Source: Bacteroidales bacterium WCE2004 (GTDB taxonomy: Bacteria > Bacteroidota > Bacteroidia > Bacteroidales > UBA932). From it: a stretch of 64,000 bases of DNA. Position numbers and translations under genes: made by a program. The stretch's first letter is position 1. Each line of letters begins with the position of its first letter. The notes beneath the pieces were generated by a model. The model did no database searches. It saw only the letters and a list, made by a program, of their open reading frames with translations, and had not been told where the DNA came from. This document shows positions 53,067 to 61,449 of the stretch, in pieces. The DNA is taken from assembly GCA_900167895.1 (NCBI GenBank), contig FUZR01000002.1, positions 1-64,000 on the forward strand, in the 5' to 3' direction.

Positions 53067-53666
53067 TCAAGATAAATCGCGAAACAAGTCAGACAGCGCC
53101 TCCCCGGTGACCGCGTTTAACGCGAGGTCGTCCGGGGAGGCCCCTTTTTCGGGGGTGTTGCCCCCGCAGAGGTCCACGCCGATGATGCGGCGGGCGCCGA
53201 TGACGGCGCGCAGGGCCCCTTTCAATTCTTCCAGGGTCATCCGCCCCTGGTCCCAGTCCGTCCGGGCATATTCTTCGGACAGCACGTCCAGGTCGATGGA
53301 CAGATAGACCGGCAGGTCGGGCAGCTCCGCCAGGGCGGGGAAGTCTTCTGCGTCCCGGATCCAGCGGTCGGCGCGCAGCATCGGCAGGCGCCGCGCTTCG
53401 CGGACCCAGCTGCCGCAGCTGAGCAGGCCGCCGTCGAAGGCACCCGGCTGGTCGTCGGGATGATGGTCGAAAAGCACGAGCTGGAAAGGCTCGCCGATCC
53501 GCTCCAGCCAGAACAGGGATATATAATGGTAGTCACCCGTCCCGATGGCGTGGACGGCATGCAGGGGGAGGCCCGCGATGCGTTCCCTGATGGCCCGGGC
53601 GCTGTCTTCCGAGCAATAACAATTTGTCCCTTCCAGAGCCGAAAAATCTGCAAAAATTCGATTCAT
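53067..53666 (-). CDS. Short arginase/agmatinase-fold protein
   Basis: The 199-residue cytosolic protein has the metal-site motifs of the ureohydrolase superfamily: GTGDYHYISLF, LFDHHPDDQP (DxHxD-like, here DHHPD) and YLSIDLDVL (SxDxDxxDP-like). It is about 100 residues shorter than typical arginases, lacking the N-terminal segment. It could hydrolyse a guanidine or formimino compound, or be an inactive relative. The start is ATG 53666. Its 3' part contains a large hairpin that may be the terminator of the convergent small lipoprotein gene. Confidence 0.8.
   Translation of the reverse strand: MNRIFADFSALEGTNCYCSEDSARAIRERIAGLPLHAVHAIGTGDYHYISLFWLERIGEPFQLVLFDHHPDDQPGAFDGGLLSCGSWVREARRLPMLRADRWIRDAEDFPALAELPDLPVYLSIDLDVLSEEYARTDWDQGRMTLEELKGALRAVIGARRIIGVDLCGGNTPEKGASPDDLALNAVTGEALSDLFRDLS
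53098..53150 (+). terminator. Candidate terminator of the small lipoprotein gene, inside the arginase-like CDS
   Basis: Outer stem GCCTCCCCGG / CCGGGGAGGC (53098-53107 and 53132-53141) with inner pairing GACC/GGTC and CGCG/CGCG is followed by CCCTTTTT. It lies about 50 nt after the lipoprotein stop and overlaps the 3' coding part of the convergent gene. Confidence 0.5.
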
Positions 53667-53702
53667 GACGGCGTAAAAATAGGAAAAAATAAAAAAATTG
53701 CC

Positions 53703-53710
53703 TACTTTTG
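53703..53710 (+). promoter_or_regulatory. -7 box of the glycine cleavage operon
   Basis: TACTTTTG is a perfect TAnnTTTG match, 21 nt before the ATG at 53732. No other promoter is seen before gcvT. Confidence 0.6.
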
Positions 53711-53731
53711 TTGATTGTAGTTCGATACCTA

Positions 53732-54199
53732 ATGGAACAGGAGCAGCAGCAATATCCCCTCGATCCCGAGAAGGTTTACTTCTCGATGGACGAGTTGACC
53801 CTTGATACTGAGGAAGGTCCCAAGACGTACCGCATGGGATCCTGGCTCAATATCGATCCTGTCCGCATCCACCGGATGATCATCCGCGACAAGATCCTGC
53901 AGGTCGACGAGATGGAGGTGCTCAATCCGCTCGTGAGCAAGCTGCGCCGCGCGGACCCCGACTACTACAAGAAATTCATGGGGCTGCGCCTGATCATCGA
54001 CTATCCCGGCTACAGCTCCGGCATCCTTGCCAAGATCCCCTTCGAGAACGACCCCGTCGGCTTTTATAAATGGTGGCGCAAGGGCAAGCACGAAGACAAG
54101 GTCTATCTTTCGCTGGGCAATCAGGTCCGTCTTTTCCAGAAAGTCAAGATGATGGATCCCCGGATGATTCTCAAGAAAGACCTCGAAATACTCAAATAA
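53732..54199 (+). CDS. Protein of unknown function at the head of the gcv operon
   Basis: The 155-residue soluble protein starts at ATG 53732 (MEQEQQQYPLDPE). It is alpha/beta in character with many Tyr, Lys and Asp residues (DPVRIHRMIIRDKILQVDEME, GFYKWWRKGKHEDKVYLSLG). No family is recognised. It is separated from gcvT by 14 bp and shares its promoter, so it may act in glycine or one-carbon metabolism or simply be carried along. No signal peptide or membrane segment. Confidence 0.7.
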   Translation: MEQEQQQYPLDPEKVYFSMDELTLDTEEGPKTYRMGSWLNIDPVRIHRMIIRDKILQVDEMEVLNPLVSKLRRADPDYYKKFMGLRLIIDYPGYSSGILAKIPFENDPVGFYKWWRKGKHEDKVYLSLGNQVRLFQKVKMMDPRMILKKDLEILK

Positions 54200-54213
54200 C
54201 ACTAACTACCTTT

Positions 54214-55317
54214 ATGGATAATCTCCTGAAAATGACTTGTCTGCATGATCTCCACGTCGAGCTCCATGCCAAGATGAGCCCTTTTGCCGGTTATGACATG
54301 CCGATCCAGTACAGCGGCATCATCGACGAGCACAACGCCGTCCGTCATGCCGTCGGCGTCTTCGACGTCTCGCACATGGGCGAGGTCTTCGTCAGCGGCC
54401 CTGACGCCGAGTCTTTTGTCAACCACATTTTCACCAATGACGTGCGCCCCATGGAGCCGGGCCAGATCCTCTACGGGATGATGCTCTATCCCGACGGCGG
54501 CACGGTGGACGACCTGCTGGTCTATCGCGAGCGCGAGCCGCAGCACTACCTGCTGGTGGTCAATGCCGCCAACATCGACAAGGACTACGCCTGGATGAAG
54601 GAGCAGTCCGAGGGTTTCGACGTGAAGATCGACAACCAGTCCGACGCCTGGGGGCAGATCGCCGTCCAGGGGCCGGAGGCCGAGAAGGCCGTCTGCGGCA
54701 CGCTGGGCTTCCCGGAGGCCGCTCCGCTGACTTTCTATACCTTCCTTGACGCGGAACGCGACGGCCGCCGCGTGATCGTCAGCCGTACCGGCTACACCGG
54801 TGAGGACGGCTTCGAGATCTATGCCGCGCCGGACCAGATCCGCCGGTACTGGCAGCAGCTGATGGCGGCAGGCGTCAAGCCCTGCGGGCTCGGCTGCCGC
54901 GACACGCTGCGCTTCGAGGCCGGCATGCCGCTCTACGGCGACGAGCTGACCGCCGACATTTCCCCGATCATGGCGGGTCTCGGGATGTTCTGCAAGCTGG
55001 ACAAGCCCGAATTCATCGGCAAGGAGGCGCTCGCCGCGCAGAAGGCGGAAGGTGTCTCCCACAAGCTGGTGGGCATCGAGCTGGCCGACAAGGCTGTCCC
55101 GCGCCACGGCTATCCCGTGGAGCTGGCGGACGGCACGGAAGTCGGCGTCGTGACGACGGGCTACCACTCCATCTCCCTGGAGAAAAGCATCTGCTTCGCC
55201 CTCGTGGACAGCGCCTGCACGGCCCTCGGCACGCAGTTGTTCGTCCGCATCCGCAAGAACGCCTTCCCGGGCGTCGTCGTCAAGAAGCGTTTCTACCAGA
55301 CCAACTACAAGAAATAA
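54214..55317 (+). CDS. gcvT: Glycine cleavage system aminomethyltransferase (T protein)
   Basis: The 367-residue cytosolic enzyme releases ammonia from the aminomethyl-lipoyl H protein and transfers the methylene group to tetrahydrofolate. Family signatures are SPFAGYDMPIQYSG near the N-terminus, VFDVSHMGEVFVSG, the folate-site region SRTGYTGEDGFEIY and LGCRDTLRFEAGMPLYG. The start at ATG 54214 leaves a normal N-terminus; the frame is open further upstream but overlaps the previous gene. Second gene of the operon. Confidence 0.96.
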   Translation: MDNLLKMTCLHDLHVELHAKMSPFAGYDMPIQYSGIIDEHNAVRHAVGVFDVSHMGEVFVSGPDAESFVNHIFTNDVRPMEPGQILYGMMLYPDGGTVDDLLVYREREPQHYLLVVNAANIDKDYAWMKEQSEGFDVKIDNQSDAWGQIAVQGPEAEKAVCGTLGFPEAAPLTFYTFLDAERDGRRVIVSRTGYTGEDGFEIYAAPDQIRRYWQQLMAAGVKPCGLGCRDTLRFEAGMPLYGDELTADISPIMAGLGMFCKLDKPEFIGKEALAAQKAEGVSHKLVGIELADKAVPRHGYPVELADGTEVGVVTTGYHSISLEKSICFALVDSACTALGTQLFVRIRKNAFPGVVVKKRFYQTNYKK

Positions 55318-55341
55318 CAACTACACAACTAACTGAATCAT

Positions 55342-55719
55342 ATGAGCAAAATAGCAGACGGACTCCTCTACAGCGAGTCCCACGAATGGGTCAAAGTGGA
55401 TGGCAACGTGGCCATCATCGGCGTCTCCGACTTCGCGCAGAGCGAGATGGGGGACATCACCTATGTCGAAATGCCCGACGTCGACGATGAGGTCGAGGCC
55501 GGCAGCGACTTCGGCGCCCTGGAGAGCGTGAAGACCTCCAGCGAGCTGATCGCGCCCGTGTCCGGCAAGGTCATCGCCCGCAACGACGAGCTCGAGGACA
55601 AGCCCGAACTCATCAACGAAGACGCCTACGAGGCCTGGATCATCAAGGTCGAGATGTTCGACGCTTCGGAGCTCGACGCCCTGTTGAACGCATCTGCCTA
55701 CGCTAACATAGCCAAATAA
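55342..55719 (+). CDS. gcvH: Glycine cleavage system H protein
   Basis: The 125-residue lipoyl carrier shuttles the aminomethyl intermediate between P and T proteins. The lipoylated lysine lies in ALESVKTSSELIAPVSG (about residue 63), with LYSESHEWVKVDGN at the N-terminus and GITDFAQ-type segment IGVSDFAQSEMGDITYVE. It has full length. It lies 24 bp after gcvT and 4 bp before gcvPA. Confidence 0.97.
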   Translation: MSKIADGLLYSESHEWVKVDGNVAIIGVSDFAQSEMGDITYVEMPDVDDEVEAGSDFGALESVKTSSELIAPVSGKVIARNDELEDKPELINEDAYEAWIIKVEMFDASELDALLNASAYANIAK

Positions 55720-55723
55720 CAAT

Positions 55724-57028
55724 ATGGGAGCATTCAGCTATTTTCCCCAGACCGGGGAAGATATCCGCGTGATGCTCGAAAGGATCGGCGTCGGGTCGCT
55801 GGACGACCTCTACGCCGATGTCCCCGCGGATTTTATCTACAAGGGGGAGTACGACCTGCCGTCCGCGATGAGCGAACAGCAGGTTCGTGACTTTTTCGAG
55901 GGCCTTGCGGCCAAGAACGCCCGTCTGAAGGTGTTCGTCGGCCAGGGCGCATATGACCATTATGTTCCTTCGGTGATTCCCTACATTACCTCCCGGAGCG
56001 AATTCCTGACCGCCTACACGCCGTACCAGTGCGAGATCTCGCAGGGTACGCTGCGCTATATCTTCGAGTGGCAGTCGATGATCTGCCGGCTGACCGGCCT
56101 TGACTGCGCCAACGCCTCGATGTACGACGGCCCGACGGCCGCCGCCGAGGCGATGCGCATGTGTGTGGCCAGCACCAAGAAGCGCAATTCCGTGATTGTG
56201 TCGGCGCGGCTCCTGCCGCACGTGATCGATACGGTCCGCACTTACGCCAAGTACGCCGGTATCAACGTCGTCGTCACGGACAAGGTGGCCGAGGAGGTCG
56301 CCGAGGGGGTGCTGGACCTGGCGGGCGTCATTGTCCCGTCCATCAACCGTTTCGGCATCATCGAGAGCCACCTCGGCCTGGCAGAGCTCGTCCATCAGGC
56401 TGGCGCGCTGCTCGTCGAGTATTGCGACCCGTCCGCCCTCGCCGTGGTCAAGAGCCCGGCGGAGTGGGGGGCCGACATCGCCGTGGGCGACGGCCAGTCG
56501 CTCGGCATTCCGCTCTGCTTCGGCGGTCCGTATGTGGGCTTCATGGCCTGCACGGCGGCCCTGATGCGCAAGCTCCCGGGCCGCATCGTCGGCCAGACCG
56601 TCGACGCCTCCGGCAAGCGCTGCTATGTGCTGACCCTGCAGGCGCGCGAGCAGCACATCCGCCGCGAGAAGGCTACTTCCAACATCTGCTCCAATGAGTC
56701 GCTGATGGCGCTCTGGTGCACGGTGTATCTGTCCCTGATGGGCCCCGAGGGCATGCGCAAGCTCAACGCGCTTTGCTACGAGGGCGCGCACTATCTGCAC
56801 GATGCGCTGCTCGCGACGGGCAAGTTCGAGCAGGTCTTCGACGGGGAGTTCCTGAAGGAATTCTGCCTCAAGCCGCGCTGCGATGTCCAGAAGATGCAGC
56901 AGGCGCTGCTCGACGCGGGTTTCTTCGCCGGCCTCCAGACGGAGGACGGCTATGTGACTTTCTGCGTCACGGAGAAGCACACGCGCGAGGAGCTGGACCG
57001 GATCGTCGAAATCGTCAAATCAATCTAA
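55724..57028 (+). CDS. gcvPA: Glycine dehydrogenase (decarboxylating) subunit 1
   Basis: The 434-residue subunit pairs with GcvPB to form the PLP-dependent P protein that decarboxylates glycine. Typical segments are the N-terminal [58 protein letters not shown] (broken here for length) and [14 protein letters not shown], with [17 protein letters not shown] near residue 310. It is the two-subunit P-protein form common in Bacteroidota and Firmicutes. The stop overlaps the strong Shine-Dalgarno sequence of gcvPB. Confidence 0.95.
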   Translation: MGAFSYFPQTGEDIRVMLERIGVGSLDDLYADVPADFIYKGEYDLPSAMSEQQVRDFFEGLAAKNARLKVFVGQGAYDHYVPSVIPYITSRSEFLTAYTPYQCEISQGTLRYIFEWQSMICRLTGLDCANASMYDGPTAAAEAMRMCVASTKKRNSVIVSARLLPHVIDTVRTYAKYAGINVVVTDKVAEEVAEGVLDLAGVIVPSINRFGIIESHLGLAELVHQAGALLVEYCDPSALAVVKSPAEWGADIAVGDGQSLGIPLCFGGPYVGFMACTAALMRKLPGRIVGQTVDASGKRCYVLTLQAREQHIRREKATSNICSNESLMALWCTVYLSLMGPEGMRKLNALCYEGAHYLHDALLATGKFEQVFDGEFLKEFCLKPRCDVQKMQQALLDAGFFAGLQTEDGYVTFCVTEKHTREELDRIVEIVKSI

Positions 57029-57033
57029 GGAGG
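57026..57033 (+). promoter_or_regulatory. Strong Shine-Dalgarno sequence before gcvPB
   Basis: TAAGGAGG overlaps the gcvPA stop codon and lies 8 nt before the gcvPB ATG. A near-perfect Shine-Dalgarno match is exceptional in this window, where most genes lack one. Confidence 0.6.
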
Positions 57034-57041
57034 GCTGCGAT

Positions 57042-58514
57042 ATGAAATACTACGACAAACTCATTTTCGAACTCTCCAAACCCGGCAGGACCGGTTATTC
57101 TTTGCCGACAGCAGCCTGCCCTCCCGAAACGTCCGGCTCCGCCGAACCCCACCACTGCGCTTCGCTTGCGGTCCCCCCTCTTACCATGCCGAGGGTGGCA
57201 GGGTTTCAGGAGGGCAGCTGCTGCTCGGCAAAGAGCAGCATCGTGTGGAGAGAGAGCAAACTGGACCTTCCGGAGGTCAGTGAGGTGGATGTGGTCCGCC
57301 ACTATACGAATCTGTCCCAGATGAACTTCGGCGTGGATACGGGTTTCTATCCGCTCGGATCCTGCACGATGAAATACAACCCCAAGATCAACGAGGAGAT
57401 CGCCAACATGCCCGCATTCCTGGGCCTGCACCCGCTCCAGCCGGAGTCCACCACGCAGGGCGCCCTCGCGATCTATGTGGGCATGGACAAGGCCCTGGCC
57501 GCCATCACGGGCATGAAGCATTTCACCTTCCTGCCCTGCGCCGGCGCCCACGGCGAGCTCACCGGCCTGATGCTGATGCGCGAGTACCACATGAGCCGCG
57601 GCGACAACGCCCGCACCAAGGTCATCGTCCCCGACAGCGCCCACGGCACCAACCCGGCCTCCGCAGCCGTCTGCGGCCTGGACATCGTGGTCGTGAAGTC
57701 CAAGGAGAACGGCCTCGTGGACGTCGATGCCCTCAAGCCGCTCCTCGGCCCGGACATCGCCGGCATCATGATGACGAACCCCAACACCCTGGGCCTGTTC
57801 GAGCGCGACATCAAGGAGATCGCCGAACTCGTGCACGGCTGCGGCGGCCTGCTCTACTATGACGGCGCCAACATGAACCCGCTCCTGGGCGTGGTCCGGC
57901 CGGGCGACATGGGCTTCGACATCATGCACCTCAATCTGCACAAGACCTTCTCGACGCCCCACGGCGGCGGCGGTCCCGGCAGCGGCCCGGTCGGCGTGTC
58001 CGACAAGGTCGTCCCGTTCCTGCATATCCCGCGCGTGAGCGGTTTCCACGGCAATTTCGGCATCATCCTGCGGGCCTACGCCTACATCCTGATGCTCGGC
58101 CGCGAGCACATCAAGATGGCCGGAAAACTGGCCACGCTGGGCGCCAACTACATCAAGGAATCCCTCAAGGACTGCTACAAGCTGCCCATTCCGACGGTGT
58201 GCAAGCACGAATTCGTCTTCGACGGCCTGCTGGAGCCGAACGGCGTGTCTACGCTCGACGTCGCCAAGCGCCTGCTCGACTACGGCTTCCACGCGCCGAC
58301 CATCTATTTCCCGCTGCTCTTCCACCAGGCCATCATGATCGAGCCCACGGAGACGGAGTCGCTGGAGACGCTCGACGCATTCATCGCCGTGATGCGGCAG
58401 ATCGCCGAGGAGGCCAAGGCCGATCCGGAGATGCTGCACGCAGCGCCGCACAATACGCCGATCGGCCGTCCCGACGAGACGACCGCCGCCCGGCAGCCGA
58501 TTTTGAAATATTGA
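57042..58514 (+). CDS. gcvPB: Glycine dehydrogenase (decarboxylating) subunit 2 with an inserted segment
   Basis: The 490-residue PLP-binding subunit of the P protein contains [49 protein letters not shown] and the PLP lysine in [17 protein letters not shown]. All of these are intact. Between the conserved GYSLP (residue 22) and LPEVSE (residue 76) lies an atypical Cys/Pro/Ser-rich stretch ([23 protein letters not shown]). It is encoded by a palindromic DNA element (57100-57233) and makes this linker roughly 30 residues longer than I would expect. The reading frame is preserved. The catalytic core should still work; whether the insert is tolerated is untested. Confidence 0.93.
   Translation: MKYYDKLIFELSKPGRTGYSLPTAACPPETSGSAEPHHCASLAVPPLTMPRVAGFQEGSCCSAKSSIVWRESKLDLPEVSEVDVVRHYTNLSQMNFGVDTGFYPLGSCTMKYNPKINEEIANMPAFLGLHPLQPESTTQGALAIYVGMDKALAAITGMKHFTFLPCAGAHGELTGLMLMREYHMSRGDNARTKVIVPDSAHGTNPASAAVCGLDIVVVKSKENGLVDVDALKPLLGPDIAGIMMTNPNTLGLFERDIKEIAELVHGCGGLLYYDGANMNPLLGVVRPGDMGFDIMHLNLHKTFSTPHGGGGPGSGPVGVSDKVVPFLHIPRVSGFHGNFGIILRAYAYILMLGREHIKMAGKLATLGANYIKESLKDCYKLPIPTVCKHEFVFDGLLEPNGVSTLDVAKRLLDYGFHAPTIYFPLLFHQAIMIEPTETESLETLDAFIAVMRQIAEEAKADPEMLHAAPHNTPIGRPDETTAARQPILKY
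57100..57233. repeat. Palindromic element inserted in frame in gcvPB
   Basis: The 134-bp segment has 31-bp imperfect inverted-repeat arms (57100-57130 and 57203-57233; 29 paired positions, one mismatch, one compensating indel on each side). The arms begin CTTTGCCGA and continue through CTGCCCTCC to GAAAC. The interior has GCGCTTCGCTTGCGG, CCCCCTC, TTAC and GAGGGTGGC. It is translated as residues 20-64 of GcvPB. It shares its interior layout with the element at 58521-58646. Confidence 0.8.
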
Positions 58515-58520
58515 CAATTT

Positions 58521-58646
58521 GACCTGCAGCCTTCTGCCTCCGGGCAGGTTCGCTTCGCTCATCCCTCCCACGCCTTGCGGCGCGGGCCCCTCCCATTTAC
58601 GAGGCCATGGGTGGCCACGCCTGCCGGAGGCAGAAGGCTGCAGGTC
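58521..58646. repeat. Intergenic palindromic element after gcvPB
   Basis: The 126-bp element has 28- and 27-bp arms (58521-58548 and 58620-58646) that are perfectly complementary apart from one extra G. The arm begins GACCTGCAGCCTTCTGCC. The interior contains CGCTTCGCT, CTTGCGG, CCCCTCCC, TTAC and GGGTGGCC in the same order as the element inside gcvPB. It may also act as a terminator-like or mRNA-end hairpin for the gcv operon. Confidence 0.85.
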
Positions 58647-58657
58647 TGGATTATAGA

Positions 58658-59461
58658 ATGACAAAGAAAAAGAAAGCGATCATAATTCTGCTGACTCCCT
58701 TTGTGCTGGGGTTCCTGCTGGGACTCCTGGTGGGAGGGGGTTGCAGCAAGGTGGAGCGTGAGCCGAAGGAGAAGAAGGCCCGGATGGAGCAAACGGAGCC
58801 GCAGGAGATTCTGCAGGAAGAGGCGGGCGTGCCCGACGTGCCGGAGACGCTGCAGACGGAAGACGACGTGGACGGCCTCGGCGAGGTCGAGGCGCGGGAG
58901 ATTATCTACTACGTCCCGCGGATGCCGTATGCCAAGTTGTTCGGCGACGTCAACGACACGCACCTGGAGAAGGCCAAGGCGGTTGGACTGAAGAAGATTC
59001 CGGAGAAGCGGGACGACATCAACACGTCCCAGCTGACCCGGATCGACGATTCCGACTACCTCGTCCTGGACGAACTGCGCTACTCGGTGCCGTACCTCAC
59101 GTCCGGCGCCGCCCGTGAGCTCAACCATATCGCCCGCGCCTTCCACGACTCGCTGACACGCAAGCAGTTCCCGCTCTACAAGCTCGTCGTCTCCTCGGTG
59201 CTCCGCACGGAGGAGGACGTCACGCGCCTGCGCAAAAGCGGTAATCCCAACGCCAGCGACAACTCCGCACATTGCTACGGCACGACCTTCGACATCACCT
59301 ACACCCGCTACCACCGTGACGCGGAGACCGACGAATTCATGCAGCCCTTCGAGCTGACCAAGGTCCTGGCCGAGGTGCTTCGCGACGAGAAGGCCGCCGG
59401 CCGCATTCTCGCCAAGTACGAGAAGAAGGAGCACTGCTTCCACATCACGGCCTGCCAGTAA
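58658..59461 (+). CDS. DUF5715 / M15-like peptidoglycan-peptidase-fold protein
   Basis: The 267-residue protein is anchored by one N-terminal hydrophobic segment (about 7-29), possibly a lipoprotein signal ending GGGC. A charged linker (about 32-75) is followed by a domain with VSSVLRTEEDVTRLRKSG, NSAHCYGTTFDITY and terminal EHCFHITAC. The pattern SxHxxGxxxD followed by HxxH/H near the C-terminus is that of LAS/M15-type zinc peptidases (D-Ala-D-Ala or L,D type). It matches DUF5715 in layout. It probably acts on cell-wall peptides. The start is ATG 58658. Confidence 0.82.
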   Translation: MTKKKKAIIILLTPFVLGFLLGLLVGGGCSKVEREPKEKKARMEQTEPQEILQEEAGVPDVPETLQTEDDVDGLGEVEAREIIYYVPRMPYAKLFGDVNDTHLEKAKAVGLKKIPEKRDDINTSQLTRIDDSDYLVLDELRYSVPYLTSGAARELNHIARAFHDSLTRKQFPLYKLVVSSVLRTEEDVTRLRKSGNPNASDNSAHCYGTTFDITYTRYHRDAETDEFMQPFELTKVLAEVLRDEKAAGRILAKYEKKEHCFHITACQ

Positions 59462-59480
59462 ACGTTAAAAGACAGGAACC

Positions 59481-60329
59481 ATGACGAACATCGACCCCGC
59501 ATTCCTCCGTCCGTTGCTGAAGACCCGCCCGGACGACAGCCACAAAGGCCAGTATGGACACCTGCTGCTTGTAAGCGGCAGCCAGACGATGCCCGGCGCG
59601 GCCGTGCTCGCTACGGGAGCCGCGCTGCATTCGGGTTGCGGCCTCGTTACCCTCCATTCCACGGCGTATGCCGTGCAGGCGGCCGTCAACTGCTGCCCTT
59701 CGGCGATGTTCTCGCTGGATCCGGGCGACTGTTTCAGCCGCATCCCGGAAGGCCTGATGCGCTTCGGCGCCATTGCCGTCGGCCCCGGCCTGGGGCGGGC
59801 CGAGGTCACAGCCAAGGCCTTCGGCAAGCTCCTTGCGCGGGCGCAGGAGGAGGACATCCCGATGGTCCTGGACGCCGACGCGCTCGGCCTGCTGGCCCAG
59901 AATCCCAAGCTGCAGGACGAGATTCCGGCCGGGTCCGTGATGACGCCCCACGAAGGCGAACTGATGCGCCTCGTGTCCTGGGACAGCCCGGAGGCGAAAG
60001 ACGAAGTCGTGTCCGCGCTCTGCCGTCGGACCGGCTGCGTGCTCGTGTCCAAGGGGTTCCACACCCGGATATACACGCCTTCCGGCGAGAAATTCGTCAA
60101 TACCACCGGCAACGCGGGCATGGCAAAGGGCGGCAGCGGCGACGTGCTGACCGGTCTGCTGGGCGGCCTGCTCGCCCGCGGCTACACAGCCATCGAGGCC
60201 GCGGCGCTCGCCGTCTGGATCCACGGCTACGCCGGGGATGCCCTGACGGCGCGCTGCACCGCCGAGGCGTACAGCAGCCGCGACCTCGTGGACGCGCTGT
60301 ACCTGGGCTTCAAGGCCCTTGCTGAATAG
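59481..60329 (+). CDS. nnrD: ADP-dependent NAD(P)H-hydrate dehydratase
   Basis: The 282-residue cytosolic ribokinase-like enzyme repairs hydrated NAD(P)H. Segments that identify it are HKGQYGHLLLVSGSQTMPGAA, MVLDADALGLLA, VMTPHEGELMRL and the nucleotide-binding TGNAGMAKGGSGDVLTG. Only the dehydratase domain is present; the epimerase domain NnrE must be encoded elsewhere. It follows DUF5715 by 19 bp. Confidence 0.95.
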   Translation: MTNIDPAFLRPLLKTRPDDSHKGQYGHLLLVSGSQTMPGAAVLATGAALHSGCGLVTLHSTAYAVQAAVNCCPSAMFSLDPGDCFSRIPEGLMRFGAIAVGPGLGRAEVTAKAFGKLLARAQEEDIPMVLDADALGLLAQNPKLQDEIPAGSVMTPHEGELMRLVSWDSPEAKDEVVSALCRRTGCVLVSKGFHTRIYTPSGEKFVNTTGNAGMAKGGSGDVLTGLLGGLLARGYTAIEAAALAVWIHGYAGDALTARCTAEAYSSRDLVDALYLGFKALAE

Positions 60330-60360
60330 CAACCAACCAACCAACTAACTGATTGATAAC

Positions 60361-61440
60361 ATGAACATCAAGAAACTGCTTGTCTTTGCCGTGGCTCTCG
60401 CCACCGGCATGTGCTGCTTCGCGCAGACAGAACATTCCCAGGTCATCGAAGGCGGTGGTACCGGCCCCTACAAGGCCGTCGCCATCGGCGACAAGAGCCT
60501 CCCGACCCACATGGTCTACCGGCCCGAGAACCTCAAGGGCTATGTGGCCGAGAACGGCAAGATTCCCGTGCTGCTCTATGCCAACGGCGCCTGCGCCAAC
60601 AACAGCCTCGAAATGAGCCGCCTCCTCGGCGAGGTCGCGTCCTACGGCTACATCGTCCTGGCGATCGGTCCTTATATGGATATGCCGGACGAGGCCTTCT
60701 ACGCCCAGTGGAAGGGCGTCGTGCGCGGCTGGTATCCCGACACCAAGGAAGTGGCCATCATGGGCAACGGAGAGCGTCTGACGCCGTATACCAAGGAGGA
60801 ACAGGCGGCGATTGACGCCGAGCGCGAAGCCGCCCGGAAGGCCGCCGCTGCCGCTGCCAAAAAGAATAAGAACAAGAAACCGGTCGTGACCGTGCAGCAA
60901 CCGGCGACGGCGACCTATGCCCGCCAGATGCTTGAGGCCCTCGACTGGCTTACCGGACAGGACGCCGACGAGGAGAGCGAATACTACCACCTGATCGACC
61001 TGGAGAAGGTCGCGGCGATGGGGCAGTCCTGCGGCGGCGCCCAGGTGCTGGTCGTCGCGCACGACCCGCGCATCAAGACCTGCATGCTTTTCAACTCGGG
61101 CATGGGCGAGATGTCGATGGCCGGCGCCTCCAAGAAGTCGCTCGCCAATCTCCACGCCCCGATGCTGTATCTCAACGGCGGCACGGCCGACGCGGCCTAC
61201 CCCAATGCCAACGGCGACTGGGGCCTCATCGCGGACAACATCCCCGTGGTCAAGATCTCCACGCTGGACGGCCACCACGGCACCTACTACGAGAAGAACG
61301 CCGGCGCCTACGCCGTCGTGGCCCGGACGTGGCTGAACTGGCAGCTGAAGGGGATGATCTCCGATTCCGCGCTCTTCATGAACGACGCCTACGGGAAGGC
61401 TTTCTTCCCGCAGTGGACTTTCGAACGCAAGAACTGGTAG
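60361..61440 (+). CDS. Secreted alpha/beta hydrolase
   Basis: The 359-residue exported protein has a signal peptide ending MCCFAQ (about 20). The fold is of the dienelactone-hydrolase/chlorophyllase-like type. The nucleophile elbow is GQSCGGAQ (about residue 222), a catalytic Asp is likely in YLNGGTADAAYP, and the His in LDGHHGTYYE. There is an Ala/Lys-rich insert (about 155-180). It is an esterase or lipase-like enzyme of unknown substrate. It follows nnrD by 31 bp. Confidence 0.85.
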   Translation: MNIKKLLVFAVALATGMCCFAQTEHSQVIEGGGTGPYKAVAIGDKSLPTHMVYRPENLKGYVAENGKIPVLLYANGACANNSLEMSRLLGEVASYGYIVLAIGPYMDMPDEAFYAQWKGVVRGWYPDTKEVAIMGNGERLTPYTKEEQAAIDAEREAARKAAAAAAKKNKNKKPVVTVQQPATATYARQMLEALDWLTGQDADEESEYYHLIDLEKVAAMGQSCGGAQVLVVAHDPRIKTCMLFNSGMGEMSMAGASKKSLANLHAPMLYLNGGTADAAYPNANGDWGLIADNIPVVKISTLDGHHGTYYEKNAGAYAVVARTWLNWQLKGMISDSALFMNDAYGKAFFPQWTFERKNW

Positions 61441-61449
61441 CGCGGACGC

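Noticed and set aside
54180..54214. Glycine riboswitch before gcvT
   Set aside because: Only 14 bp separate the upstream gene from gcvT, and the leader at 53703-53732 is about 20 nt. There is no room for an aptamer.
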